64,000 nt of DNA from Actinomadura nitritigenes (GCF_017573545.1 NZ_JAGEOK010000034.1:1-64000), one strand, 5' to 3'; shown: positions 51,660 to 60,383, counted from the stretch's first letter. Notes: generated by a model from the sequence alone, not told the origin. Numbers and translations: made by a program.

Positions 51660-52939
51660 TTCGGGACGCTCGCGAACAACTCGTTCTCCTTGCTCTCGGT
51701 CACCATCTGCGCGGCCTCGAGCCTGCCCCGTTCCGCCGGGAACGTCATCACCAGGCCCATGGCGAGATCGCGCAGCGCCCGCCCGATGACGCCGTCCATC
51801 GTGGCCGCCGAGGTGCCGCACGCCTTGAACGCGCCCAGCACGACCTGGAAGCACGCCTCGGCGATGTCGCCCTTGGCGATCCGCCACTGCGCGTAGACCT
51901 CGGGCTTGGGGCGCAGGGGCGGCTCGGAGGTCTCCAGCTCCAGCTGGCGGCGGATCCACAGGTAGGCCGTCTCCAGCCGCTCGGCCATGTCGCCGATGAT
52001 CACCTGGTGCATCGGCGAGGACGCGATCGGCCGCCCGGAGTCGGCGAACGTCCGGCGGGTGAGCCGCTCGACGGCGAAGTCGTAGACGTTCTGCGCCGCG
52101 CCCAGGTAGCAGGCGGAGATCGCCAGCTGGTTGCCGACGAAGCTGCCCCGGCTCATCCGCAGCATCCGCACGAACGCGCCGGGCACCGTCAGCGCCTCGT
52201 CCGCCGGGACGAACACGTCGGTGAGCGTCACGCCGTGGTTGTTGGACGCCCGCATCCCGAGGCCGTTCCACGGCTGCCGGGAGGCGACGCCCGCCGCCTC
52301 GCGCGGCACCAGGAACAGCGCCAGGCCGTCGGCGTCGGAGGTGCCGTCGAGCCGAGCGGTCACCAGGTAGGTGTCGGCGACGCCGGTCGCGCAGCCGAAC
52401 GACTTCACGCCGTTGAGCCGCCAGCCGCCGTCGGACGGGGTCGCGGTGGTGGCGATCGCGATGTTCGCGCTCGACGACTTCACCTCCTCGCTGGCGAAGT
52501 TGGCCATCCACGTCCCGGCTGCCATCCGGTTCAGCACCTTCTCGGCGAACGCCCGCACGGGCTTGACCTCGCCATCGCCGCTGAACAGGCCGGCCTCGAC
52601 CGCCTCCAGCGGCAGCAGGCCGCGCGAGGCGCTGGTGTTGTGGAAGAAGTACGACAGCGCCGTGGACGGGCAGGCGGTGCCCATCGCGTAGGTGGCGGCG
52701 GCCAGGTCGCGCAGGCCGCCGCCGAGGCCGCCGTACTCGGCGGGCACCACCAGGCCGAGCAGCCCGGCCTCGCGCAGCAGCGCGACGTGCCCGGCGGGGA
52801 ACGCGGCGCCCGCGTCGGCGGCCGCGGCGGCCTCGCGCAGCCGCGGCAGCACCGCCTCCACGCGCGCGGCGCGGTCCCGCTCGGCATCGGTCATCGTCTC
52901 GACGAGCCGTTCACCGGTCAGCGTCGTCGGCTGGGTCAT
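51656..52939 (-). CDS. Acyl-CoA dehydrogenase-fold flavoprotein
   Basis: A 427-residue ACAD-superfamily protein: LREAGLLGLVVPAEYGGLGG, GGWRLNGVKSFGCATGVADT, MRASNNHGVTLTDVFVPADE, and a C-terminal four-helix domain. The next gene upstream encodes a flavin reductase, so it may be an ACAD-fold monooxygenase (DszC/HpaB-like) using reduced flavin rather than a true acyl-CoA dehydrogenase. It overlaps ALDH 2 as ATGA. Confidence 0.82.
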   Translation of the reverse strand: MTQPTTLTGERLVETMTDAERDRAARVEAVLPRLREAAAAADAGAAFPAGHVALLREAGLLGLVVPAEYGGLGGGLRDLAAATYAMGTACPSTALSYFFHNTSASRGLLPLEAVEAGLFSGDGEVKPVRAFAEKVLNRMAAGTWMANFASEEVKSSSANIAIATTATPSDGGWRLNGVKSFGCATGVADTYLVTARLDGTSDADGLALFLVPREAAGVASRQPWNGLGMRASNNHGVTLTDVFVPADEALTVPGAFVRMLRMSRGSFVGNQLAISACYLGAAQNVYDFAVERLTRRTFADSGRPIASSPMHQVIIGDMAERLETAYLWIRRQLELETSEPPLRPKPEVYAQWRIAKGDIAEACFQVVLGAFKACGTSAATMDGVIGRALRDLAMGLVMTFPAERGRLEAAQMVTESKENELFASVPK

Positions 52940-52960
52940 CGGCTGGATCCCTTCAGCTGG

Positions 52961-54208
52961 TCAGGACGCGGCCCGGTAGGTGCGGCCGGGCAGGGCCGAA
53001 CCCCAGACGGCCTCCAGGTCCGTGGCGGCGGCCACCAGGGCGGCCCGGTCGATCGGGGTGACGATGTCGAGCCGGGCGGCCAGGAACAGCACGTCCTCGG
53101 CGCACAGGCCGCCGTCGACGCCGCCGAGCGTCACGTCGAAGCTGCGCACGCCGCTCTTCATCGCGGTCAGCGCGTTCGCCAGGCCGAGGCCGCAGGCCTC
53201 GCGCAGCCGCACCCGCACGGGCACCGGCCGGGCCAGCGCCACGGCCTCCTGCAGCACGTTGCGGACGACCAGCGGGGAGGCGGCCGCGGCGCCCTCGTCG
53301 AGCGCGATCTCGGTGCAGCCGGCGGCGAGCAGCCGGTCGACGGCGGCGAGCACCGCGGCCTGCCGGGCGGGGTCGAAGACGTCGCGCACCCGGCCCGCGA
53401 CGGGCAGCCCGCGCGCCCGGGCGGCGGCGATCAGCCGGGGCGCGTCCGGCCCGTCGGCGATCTCGGCCGTCACCGGGGAGCCGTGCGGGACCCGCGCCAG
53501 GGACGCGGTGTCCTCGACCAGCGCCGACCAGGGCGGCCCCGCCGGGCCGCCGGAGCCGGGGACGGGCGGGAGTGGCAGCCGGACCCGGACGCCCGCGGCG
53601 CGGACCGCGTCCAGCAGCCGCGCGGCGCCGTCCCCGGTGACGCGGGCGGGCGCGGTGCCGGAGCCGGTGAGCCTGCGGTGCAGCGCGGCGGCGAGCCCGG
53701 TGTCGGCGATCGTCACCTCGTCGGGCAGCGGGTCGGCGAGCTGACCCCAGGCGCGGGAGTGGAACAGCAGCGGCGCGGTGCGCCGGGGCGTCTCGGCGGC
53801 GAGCACCTCGCCCACGAAGATGGTGTGGTCGCCGCCGGGGTAGGCGTGCGCGACCCGGCAGTCGAGCCAGGCGAGCGCCTCCGCCAGCACCGGCGCGCCG
53901 GTGGGCGCGGCGGTCCAGGTGCCGCGCGCGAAGCGGTCGCCCGGCTCGCGGCCGGCGAACCGGTGCCCGATGGCCGCGTGGTCCTTGCCGAGGAAGCTGA
54001 CCGCGAACACGCCGCTGCGCTCGATCAGCCCGTGTGTGCGGATGTCGCGGGCGAGGCAGACCAGGACGAGCGGCGGGTCGAGGCTGACGCTGCAGAACGA
54101 GCCCGCGGTCATGCCGTGCCAGCCGTCCTCGGCGGTCGTGGTGACCACCGCGACGCCCGTCGGCCACTGGCCGAGCACCGCCCGGAAGGTCTGTGCGTCG
54201 ACCGCCAC
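52961..54208 (-). CDS. Flavin reductase fused to an HMGL-like barrel
   Basis: A 415-residue fusion. Residues about 1-165 are a Flavin_Reduct domain (FRAVLGQWPTGVAVVTTTAE, MTAGSFCSVSLDPPLVLVCL, AVSFLGKDHAAIGHRFAG). Residues about 190-415 resemble the HMG-CoA-lyase-like TIM barrel (AAGCTEIALDEGAAAASPLV, GLGLANALTAMKSGVRSFDV, LGGVDGGLCAEDVLFLAARL). The H-x-H metal motif expected before GLGLAN is replaced by VRVRLREACG, so the barrel is probably not catalytic. The GTG at 54208 follows GAAGGA. It heads the upper operon. Confidence 0.8.
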   Translation of the reverse strand: MAVDAQTFRAVLGQWPTGVAVVTTTAEDGWHGMTAGSFCSVSLDPPLVLVCLARDIRTHGLIERSGVFAVSFLGKDHAAIGHRFAGREPGDRFARGTWTAAPTGAPVLAEALAWLDCRVAHAYPGGDHTIFVGEVLAAETPRRTAPLLFHSRAWGQLADPLPDEVTIADTGLAAALHRRLTGSGTAPARVTGDGAARLLDAVRAAGVRVRLPLPPVPGSGGPAGPPWSALVEDTASLARVPHGSPVTAEIADGPDAPRLIAAARARGLPVAGRVRDVFDPARQAAVLAAVDRLLAAGCTEIALDEGAAAASPLVVRNVLQEAVALARPVPVRVRLREACGLGLANALTAMKSGVRSFDVTLGGVDGGLCAEDVLFLAARLDIVTPIDRAALVAAATDLEAVWGSALPGRTYRAAS

Positions 54209-54223
54209 GGCATCGCGTCCTTC

Positions 54224-54249
54224 GTTTCGCTTCAGGAAACACTGTACCG
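54224..54249. promoter_or_regulatory. IclR-type box before the upper operon
   Basis: A perfect GTTTC-N7-GAAAC (54224-54240) overlaps GGAAAC-ACT-GTACCG (54235-54249). It lies 16 bases upstream of the flavin-reductase start and 120 bases from the divergent IclR gene. Confidence 0.65.
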
Positions 54250-54303
54250 CTCACGGTAACGATCGCCCGGAGCGAGTGTCAACGCCCCGAATCGGTGACG
54301 AGC

Positions 54304-54320
54304 GTTTCGGCAAGGGAAAC
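54304..54320. promoter_or_regulatory. IclR-type box before the iclR-like gene
   Basis: A perfect GTTTC-N7-GAAAC, 49 bases upstream of the IclR start. The position fits autoregulation. Confidence 0.65.
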
Positions 54321-54368
54321 GCGATGGCCTAGACTGCGGCTGAGCCCGGTCCGTCGGAAGGAACCGCC

Positions 54369-55190
54369 GTGTCGCGTCGTGCGACCTCCCAGAGCGTCCC
54401 CGCCCCGCCCGCCGAGGACGGCGAGGGGCAGAGCCGGTCGATCGCCGCCGTGGAGCGCGCGATGGACGTCCTGCTGCTGTTCGGCCGCAGCGGCCGGCCC
54501 GACCTCGGGGTCACCGAGATCGCCACCGAGCTGGGCCTGACCAAGGCCGCCGTGCACCGGATCCTGACCGCGCTGCGCAGCCGCGACCTGATCAGCGTCG
54601 ACGCGGTCACCCGCCGGTACGCCCTCGGGCACGCCGCGATCGCGCTCGGCCGGGCCTACCTCGCCCGGATGGACCTGCGCGCGGTGGCCGCCCCGGAGCT
54701 GCGCCGCCTCGCCCAGCAGCTCGGCGAGACCGCGACGCTGTCGATCCGCCGCGGGGACACCCGGCTGTACGTCGACCAGGTCGTCCCGCCGCACGAGCTG
54801 CGGGTGGAGGTCAGCCTCGGCATCCCGTACCCGCTGCACGCCGGCAGCTCGTCCAAGGCGATCCTGGCCTTCCTCGACGAGGCCGAGGTCGACGGGCTGA
54901 TCGGCCGGCACGGGCTGGAGGCGCTGACCGAGCGGACGATCGTGGACGAGGCGCGGCTGCGCAAGGAGCTGGCGGCGATCCGCAAGCGCGGCTACGCCAC
55001 CTCGCAGGGCGAGCGGCAGGAGGGGACCGCCTCGATCGCCGCGCCGGTCTTCGACCACGACGGCCGGGTGATCGCGGCGCTGAGCGTGGCCGGTCCGCTG
55101 TCGCGGTTCAAGCCGCGGATGGCCGAGCTGGCGCCGCCGCTGGTGGAGGCCGCCGCGCGCCTGTCCGGCGCGCTCGGCCACAGCGGGTGA
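54369..55190 (+). CDS. IclR-family transcriptional regulator
   Basis: A 273-residue regulator. The N-terminal winged helix is AAVERAMDVLLLFGRSGRPD, VTEIATELGLTKAAVHRILT. The effector domain carries the IclR signatures LRVEVSLGIPYPLHAGSSSK, AILAFLDEAEVDGLIGRHG and GYATSQGERQEGTASIAAPV. GTG start after AAGGA. It is divergent from the upper catabolic operon with a box on each side. IclR proteins typically control aromatic or acid catabolism; it is the obvious regulator of this region. Confidence 0.92.
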   Translation: MSRRATSQSVPAPPAEDGEGQSRSIAAVERAMDVLLLFGRSGRPDLGVTEIATELGLTKAAVHRILTALRSRDLISVDAVTRRYALGHAAIALGRAYLARMDLRAVAAPELRRLAQQLGETATLSIRRGDTRLYVDQVVPPHELRVEVSLGIPYPLHAGSSSKAILAFLDEAEVDGLIGRHGLEALTERTIVDEARLRKELAAIRKRGYATSQGERQEGTASIAAPVFDHDGRVIAALSVAGPLSRFKPRMAELAPPLVEAAARLSGALGHSG

Positions 55191-55241
55191 CGCGGCTCCG
55201 GCGGGTGGCGCGGCCGGAGCGGGCGGCACCGGGTCCACGGG

Positions 55242-55949
55242 TCACAGGTCGGCGCCGGGCTTGAGCACGCCCAGCGCCGCCGCGCCCAGGACGGCCGCCC
55301 AGATGCCGAAGACGTAGGGCAGGCAGCCGTCCACCGAGCGCCTGAGCACGCGTTCGATCTCCGGCGTGGAGCCGCCGTTCAGCACTGCGCCGAACGCGGG
55401 CCCGAAGGGCCGCAGCGTCAGGCGGATGCCGAGCCCGCAGGCGATGGCGGCGGTGTAGAGCGCCACCTTGCCGCCCAGCCAGCGCGGCTCGGTGGTGACG
55501 CCGAACGGCCGGTCGGCGAGCAGGGTGTAGGCGGCCACGGCGGCGAGCGCGGCGATCAGGCCGAGCCGGACCGCCCAGTCGGCGCGCCGCACCCAGGGGA
55601 AGCGCCCGTGCGTGCGGTGGTCGGCGACGGTGGCCGCGAGCCAGGCCAGCGCGAACGCCCACACGAGCGCGACCCGCCACCAGCTGAAGGCGGGCGCGCC
55701 GAACAGCTCGGCGCCGTGCGGGTCCAGCGCCATGAGCGTCACCCCGCTCGGCAGGAACAGCACCAGGCAGATCTTCGGGCCGAGGTCGAGGCCGCTCATC
55801 ACGCTGAGCGCGGTGGCGCGCGCGGCCGGGGTCAGGTCCGGCTTGAGGACGTACCGGCTGGAGTAGAAGACCCCGAGGTCGCCGCCCAGCCAGAAGACGA
55901 AGAGCACCAGGTGAAGCAGGATCCACCAGCCGTGCGCGTGCGGCCCCAC
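55242..55949 (-). CDS. Polytopic membrane protein with conserved histidines
   Basis: A 235-residue protein with about six hydrophobic segments, beginning near HAHGWWILLHLVLFVFWLGG and DLGVFYSSRYVLKPDLT. The His-rich first segment resembles DUF2269/CopD-like membrane proteins, some of which bind heme. The GTG at 55949 has GAGGAGG upstream. The frame is open to 55988, but an IclR-type box occupies that stretch, which supports the internal start. It is a single-gene unit in the regulon. Confidence 0.68.
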   Translation of the reverse strand: MGPHAHGWWILLHLVLFVFWLGGDLGVFYSSRYVLKPDLTPAARATALSVMSGLDLGPKICLVLFLPSGVTLMALDPHGAELFGAPAFSWWRVALVWAFALAWLAATVADHRTHGRFPWVRRADWAVRLGLIAALAAVAAYTLLADRPFGVTTEPRWLGGKVALYTAAIACGLGIRLTLRPFGPAFGAVLNGGSTPEIERVLRRSVDGCLPYVFGIWAAVLGAAALGVLKPGADL

Positions 55950-55980
55950 GACCGCCTCCTCTACTCGGAAGCCCGAATTT

Positions 55981-55994
55981 GGAAACACTGTTCC
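55981..55994. promoter_or_regulatory. IclR-type box before the membrane protein gene
   Basis: GGAAACACTGTTCC, a near-perfect palindrome equal to the core GGAAAC-ACT-GTTTCC with one base missing. It is 32 bases upstream of the chosen GTG start. Confidence 0.6.
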
Positions 55995-56019
55995 GGTGCG
56001 GGAGACGGTAACACGGGGA

Positions 56020-56688
56020 TCAGGTTCTGGTGGCGCGCGGCCGCCGTCCCGCCAGCTCGGCGAACACGACCAGCCGGTAGGCGGCGGAGAACTCCGGGTG
56101 GCAGGTGGTGAGCGTGAGCATCGCCTTGCGGGGGCGCGCCCCCGCGTGCTCCGGGACGGGCGCGGCGACGTCCGTGCGGCTCGGCCGCACCACGGTGCGG
56201 CTCGTCACCGTGTAGACGAACGTCGTGGTGGCGGTGTCGATGAGGATCTCGTCCCCGCGCGCCAGCTCGTCGTTGCGCCGGAACGGGGCGCCGTAGGTGG
56301 TGCGGTGACCGGCGATGGCCATGTTGCCGATCTCGCCGGGGCCCGCCGTGCCCGGGTAGTGCCCCGGCCCCTTGCGCAGGTCGGCCGTGCCGGTGCCCTG
56401 CACCACCGTGTACTCGTAGGACGACCCGAACTTCGGGATGCGCAGTAGCGCGTACGCCTGCCCGTCGGTGGGCGCGGCAGTGGCGCCGCTCTTCTCCCGG
56501 CGCGGTTCGTCCGCCGCGAGCCTGTGCACCCGCGCCGCGTTCCAGCGCCGTTCCAGCTCGTCGTGCAGGTCGCCCTGCTGCCGATGGGTGTACTCGCCGG
56601 TTCCCCAGTACAGGTAGGCGACGAACAGGCCGAAGACGAGGCCGGCCGTCATCGCCAGCTCGGCCAGGCTTCGCAGCACCGTGCGCAT
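56020..56688 (-). CDS. Sortase (class E-like)
   Basis: A 222-residue membrane-anchored transpeptidase: N-terminal helix TAGLVFGLFVAYLYW, then a sortase domain with H128 in MAIAGHRTTYGAPFR, C196 in TLTTCHPEFS and R205 in AAYRLVVFAEL. It would cut a C-terminal sorting signal and join the surface protein to the cell wall. The ATG at 56688 sits directly at the N-terminal helix. It is divergent from the surface-protein operon, whose LPYTG protein (62770-63426) is its likely substrate. Confidence 0.9.
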   Translation of the reverse strand: MRTVLRSLAELAMTAGLVFGLFVAYLYWGTGEYTHRQQGDLHDELERRWNAARVHRLAADEPRREKSGATAAPTDGQAYALLRIPKFGSSYEYTVVQGTGTADLRKGPGHYPGTAGPGEIGNMAIAGHRTTYGAPFRRNDELARGDEILIDTATTTFVYTVTSRTVVRPSRTDVAAPVPEHAGARPRKAMLTLTTCHPEFSAAYRLVVFAELAGRRPRATRT

Positions 56689-56809
56689 GGTCGGGAACGG
56701 TAACCCTTCGGTAGGGAAACGGCGATCCCCAGAGTGAAACGATTCCGTTGCCACCCGCGCCCGCCCCTTGACAGTGCCGCTCCGATGCGGTTTCGCTATG
56801 TCCACGCTG

Positions 56810-56835
56810 CGAAACTTAGTTTCCCTATGGGAAAC
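56810..56835. promoter_or_regulatory. IclR-type double box before the surface operon
   Basis: CGAAAC-TTA-GTTTCC (56810-56824) shares a half-site with a perfect GTTTC-CCTATGG-GAAAC (56819-56835). It is the same double arrangement as at 46.4 and 47.5 kb, 41-66 bases upstream of the WxL protein start. Additional single half-sites (GGGAAACGG near 56715, GTGAAACGATTCCG near 56734) lie toward the sortase start. Confidence 0.65.
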
Positions 56836-56875
56836 GGTTCGGCGCAGCGGTCGGCGGAAGGAGCAGCGACGCACG

Positions 56876-58195
56876 ATGAGACGCACACGCACGGCCCTGC
56901 GCGGAGCGGCCGCGGTCGTCACCGCGGCGGGCGCCGTCTCGGTGCCGGTGGCCGCGGCGGGCACCGCGCACGCCGCCGCGGGACGGGTCCCCTACCAGTG
57001 CACGATCTTCAGCACGGTGTTCGACTACGACGCGACCGTGACCGTCACCGCACCGGCCTCGGCGAAGGCCGGTGACACGGTCACCGTCAAGGCCGACTTC
57101 TCCGATCTGCCCGGAGTCGCGCCGCTGCCGATCGACTCGTGGACCACCTCCGGGACGCTCGCCGTCTCCGGGGCGCAGTCCGGGACGGTGCCCGTCAAGG
57201 CTCCGAAGCGCACCGGGCCGGTGCCCGCGCACGGCGCGGTCCCGATCGGCGAGGTCACCGGGCAGCTCACCCTGACCGGCACCGGCGAAGTGGACCTCGC
57301 CCCCGGCGGCCTGACGATCGACGCCGACGCGGGCGCGCAGGCCACCATCACCTGCACGCCCAAGCAGACCCCCGCGACGCTCGCGACGATCAGCGTCGGC
57401 GAGGGCGGGCCGGGAGCCTCCGTCAGCCCGTCCACCGTCGTCCAGGGCGGAGCCGTCAGCGTCACCGGCTCCGGCTGGCAGCCCGGCGCCGCGGGCATCG
57501 CCCTGTGCGACGCCAACGGCGCCGCCTGCAAGGCCGGCGACCTCACCGGCGCGACCGCCTCGGTGGACGCCGCCGGGAAGCTCACCGCGTCGGCGACCGT
57601 CGCCGAGTCCGCCGCCGCCGGCGCCCGCACCATCGTGGTCACCCAGGGCACCGTGCGCAGGGCCGTGCCGCTGACCGTCACCGCGAAGACGCAGCCGCCC
57701 ACCGGCCAGTGCTCCGGCGCGCCCGCGGACCGGTGCGGCGAGCAGAAGATCAACCTGACCGTCGACGGCGGCCCGCTGACCATGTCGCAGGAGCCGGGCG
57801 AGGTCGACCTCACCCCCGTCACCCTCAACGGATCCGACCAGACCGCCACCGGGTCGCTGAAGAAGGTGCAGGTCATCGACGCGCGCGGCGGCACCACGGG
57901 CTGGTCCCTCACCGGCACGCTCACCGACTTCGGCTCCGCGGCGGGCACGAAGATCCCGGCCGGGAACCTCACCTGGACACCGGCCTGCACCGCCGCGTCC
58001 GGCTCCGGCACCGTGACCCCCGGCAGCGCCGGGCCGCTCGACACCACCACCGCGGCGACGCTGTGCAGCGCGCCCGACGGGGCCGGGCAGATCGTCGGCG
58101 GCACGTTCGGCGCCGGGGCCGGCGTCAGCCTCAAGGTCCCCGCCGCGACCGGCGCCGGCCGCTACACCGCCGTCCTCACCCTGACGCTGTCCTGA
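56876..58195 (+). CDS. Secreted WxL-domain surface protein
   Basis: A 439-residue exported protein. The signal peptide ends near GTAHAAAG (about 35). Next come two Ig-like beta domains (CTIFSTVFDYDATVTVTAPA and TISVGEGGPGASVSPSTVVQ). The C-terminal ~150 residues form a WxL domain: the W-x-L motif in GTTGWSLTGTLTDFGSAA, a middle IPAGNLTWTPACTA and a terminal GRYTAVLTLTLS. WxL domains bind peptidoglycan non-covalently in Firmicutes. GGAAGGAG lies 12 bases before the ATG. It heads the surface operon. Confidence 0.8.
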   Translation: MRRTRTALRGAAAVVTAAGAVSVPVAAAGTAHAAAGRVPYQCTIFSTVFDYDATVTVTAPASAKAGDTVTVKADFSDLPGVAPLPIDSWTTSGTLAVSGAQSGTVPVKAPKRTGPVPAHGAVPIGEVTGQLTLTGTGEVDLAPGGLTIDADAGAQATITCTPKQTPATLATISVGEGGPGASVSPSTVVQGGAVSVTGSGWQPGAAGIALCDANGAACKAGDLTGATASVDAAGKLTASATVAESAAAGARTIVVTQGTVRRAVPLTVTAKTQPPTGQCSGAPADRCGEQKINLTVDGGPLTMSQEPGEVDLTPVTLNGSDQTATGSLKKVQVIDARGGTTGWSLTGTLTDFGSAAGTKIPAGNLTWTPACTAASGSGTVTPGSAGPLDTTTAATLCSAPDGAGQIVGGTFGAGAGVSLKVPAATGAGRYTAVLTLTLS

Positions 58196-58254
58196 CCGTC
58201 CCGAACCCCGCGGCCGGGCGCCCGCCCACCGCCCGGCTCGACTCGAGGTGACCG

Positions 58255-59271
58255 ATGAGCCCCCGACACCGGATCGCCGCCGCGGCCGCGGCGGTCGGCC
58301 TGGCCGCCGCGCTGACCGCGCCCGGCCCTGCCGCCGCCGCGCCCGGCCGGGCGACCGGGAACGGGGCATGGTCGGTCGAGCCCGCGAACCGCAGCGGCGC
58401 CCCCGCCGCGCGCCCCTCGTTCGCCTTCGACGCGCCGCCCGGCGCGACCGTCCGCGACTCCGTGCGGATCAGCAACCTGACCGGTGCGCCCATCACCTTC
58501 CGGGTGTACGGGGCCGACGCCTACAACACGCCCCGCGACGCCGGGTTCGCGCTGCGCCCGCCCGAGGAGAGGCCGCGCGACGTCGGCGCCTGGATCTCCC
58601 TGAAGTCCTCGTCCCCGAAGATCCCCGCGCACGGTGCGAAGGAGATCCCGTTCACGCTGAAGGTCCCCGCCAACGCGACCCCCGGCGAGCACATCGGCGG
58701 CGTCGTCGCGCTGAACACCGCCATCGAGAGCGTCCAGCGCGACGGGGGCGCCCGCGTCGGGATCCGGCGGGCCGTGGCCGCCCGCGTCTACCTGCGCGTC
58801 GCCGGACCGCTGACGCCCGGCCTGCGCGCCGACGGCCTCGGCGTCGCCCGCACCGAGCCGCTCGTCCCGTTCGCGCGGCACGAGCGGGGGACGATCCGCT
58901 ACACCGTCGTCAACACCGGCAACCAGCGGATCTCGCCGACCGCCCGCGTCCGGGCGACGGGCGTGTTCGGCCACGAGATCGAGCGGTGGCCCGACCAGCG
59001 CCTCCCGGAGATCCTGCCGGGCGAGCGCACCGAGATCACGCTGCCCTGGGACGACCCGCCCGCGCTGGACGCGGTCACCGTGCGGGTGGAGCTCGTCGCC
59101 GCCGGCGGCATCGACGTCCGCGCGCAGACCCGCTTCACCGCGGTGCCCTGGCCGGCGCTGCTCACGGTCGCGGGGATCGTCTTCGTCCTGTGGTCCGTGC
59201 TGCCCCGGCTGATCCGCCGCTGGCGGGAGCGCGCGGGCCTGGCGGCACGCGAGACGGGGGTCTTCCTGTGA
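58255..59271 (+). CDS. DUF916-like WxL-interacting membrane-anchored protein
   Basis: A 338-residue protein: signal peptide, then a DUF916-type domain (FAFDAPPGATVRDSVRISNL, GAPITFRVYGADAYNTPRDA, WISLKSSSPKIPAHGAKEIP, FTLKVPANATPGEHIGGVVA), a second beta domain (IRYTVVNTGNQRISPTARVR) and a C-terminal helix (LLTVAGIVFVLWSVLPRLI) with an Arg-rich tail. This is the usual partner of WxL proteins in Firmicutes csc clusters. It starts 59 bases after the WxL gene and overlaps the next as GTGA. Confidence 0.85.
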   Translation: MSPRHRIAAAAAAVGLAAALTAPGPAAAAPGRATGNGAWSVEPANRSGAPAARPSFAFDAPPGATVRDSVRISNLTGAPITFRVYGADAYNTPRDAGFALRPPEERPRDVGAWISLKSSSPKIPAHGAKEIPFTLKVPANATPGEHIGGVVALNTAIESVQRDGGARVGIRRAVAARVYLRVAGPLTPGLRADGLGVARTEPLVPFARHERGTIRYTVVNTGNQRISPTARVRATGVFGHEIERWPDQRLPEILPGERTEITLPWDDPPALDAVTVRVELVAAGGIDVRAQTRFTAVPWPALLTVAGIVFVLWSVLPRLIRRWRERAGLAARETGVFL

Positions 59272-60383
59272 GGCTCCGGTCGGCCGCCGTGCTCCTCGCC
59301 GCCGCCGCTGCCCTGTGCGGCCACCCCGTCCCCGCCGTCGCCGCCGCCGGGACGGCGCCACCCGGTGTGAGCGTCCAGCCCGGCAGGGCCGCCGCGGGCA
59401 CGACCGCATGGGTGCGGGGCAGCGCGTGGACGCCGGGCACGACCGTCCAGGTCCAGATCTGCGGCGCCGACGCGGTGCACGGCTCGGCGGACTGCGACAC
59501 CGAGCACGCCGTCACCGCGATGGTCGCCCCCACCGGGACGTTCGAGGCGGGCCTCACCGTGGGGGAGCCGCCCTCCGCGTGCCCGTGCGTCGTCCGCGCC
59601 GGCACTCTGCCGGGCGCCGTCGGGGCGCCGGTCACCGACACCGCGCCGTTCACCGTCGAGGGACACCCGACCGCGCGGATCGACCGAGGCGTCGCCCCGG
59701 TCCGCGCGGACGTGGTCGGCCTGGAGATCACCGGGAGCCCGGACCGCGGCGAACTCTTCGGCGGCCGGCCGCGGCGGACGCTGGTGCTGCGGATCCGCAA
59801 CTCCGGCGCCGACCCCATCGAGAACGCCCCGCTGGTCGTCGGCTGGGGATCCGGCGGCACCCCGGACAGCCCGCTGGACGCGCCGGGGACCGGCACGCTG
59901 CGCCCCGGCCAGACGGCCACGTATCGGATCCCGGTGGTGCTGCCCCCGGCCGCCTTCGGCCACTTCGTGGTCGGCGGCCGTTACGCGGGGTCCGTCCCCT
60001 TCACGACCGGCTTCAACGCCTACCCGTGGGGGCTGCTCGGGGTGAACGCGCTGGCCGCGTTGCTGCTGCTCATCGGGATCCGGCTGACGCTCGGCCGCTG
60101 GGCCAGGGCGCGGCGCCGCCGGCGCCGCGCGTTCGGGCTCCCGGCGCACGGCGCCGTGGCCGCGGCTCATCGGCAGGCGGCCCCGCGCACCGCGCCCGCG
60201 GTGGAGCTCGCCGACGTCATCGGCTACCTGGACTCGGTGGCGCCGTCGCCGTCCGGGGCGTACGTGGTCGACCGCGACGAGCTGATCGGCTACCTCGAAC
60301 GCCGGAGCGGCGAGACCCTGCAACCCGTCGACGTCGAAGCGCTGGACCGGTTCCTCGCCCTGCCCGAGGGGGAGGCGCGATGA
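59268..60383 (+). CDS. Membrane-anchored protein with neocarzinostatin-like domain
   Basis: A 371-residue protein. Signal peptide to about AVAAAG; a neocarzinostatin-like Ig domain (VSVQPGRAAAGTTAWVRGSA, VQVQICGADAVHGSADCDTE, SACPCVVRAGTLPG) with its cysteine pairs; a second beta domain (LVLRIRNSGADPIENAPLVV); a transmembrane helix (LLGVNALAALLLLIGIRLTL, about 250-270); and a ~100-residue cytoplasmic tail. The neocarzinostatin fold binds hydrophobic ligands in the enediyne apoproteins. The tail is unusual and may contact the next protein. Confidence 0.75.
   Translation: MRLRSAAVLLAAAAALCGHPVPAVAAAGTAPPGVSVQPGRAAAGTTAWVRGSAWTPGTTVQVQICGADAVHGSADCDTEHAVTAMVAPTGTFEAGLTVGEPPSACPCVVRAGTLPGAVGAPVTDTAPFTVEGHPTARIDRGVAPVRADVVGLEITGSPDRGELFGGRPRRTLVLRIRNSGADPIENAPLVVGWGSGGTPDSPLDAPGTGTLRPGQTATYRIPVVLPPAAFGHFVVGGRYAGSVPFTTGFNAYPWGLLGVNALAALLLLIGIRLTLGRWARARRRRRRAFGLPAHGAVAAAHRQAAPRTAPAVELADVIGYLDSVAPSPSGAYVVDRDELIGYLERRSGETLQPVDVEALDRFLALPEGEAR

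Noticed and set aside
44773..55200. Numerous long plus-strand frames opposite the catabolic operon
   Set aside because: They mirror the minus-strand genes in GC-rich DNA, lack domains and have compositions rich in Arg, Gly and Ala typical of shadow frames.
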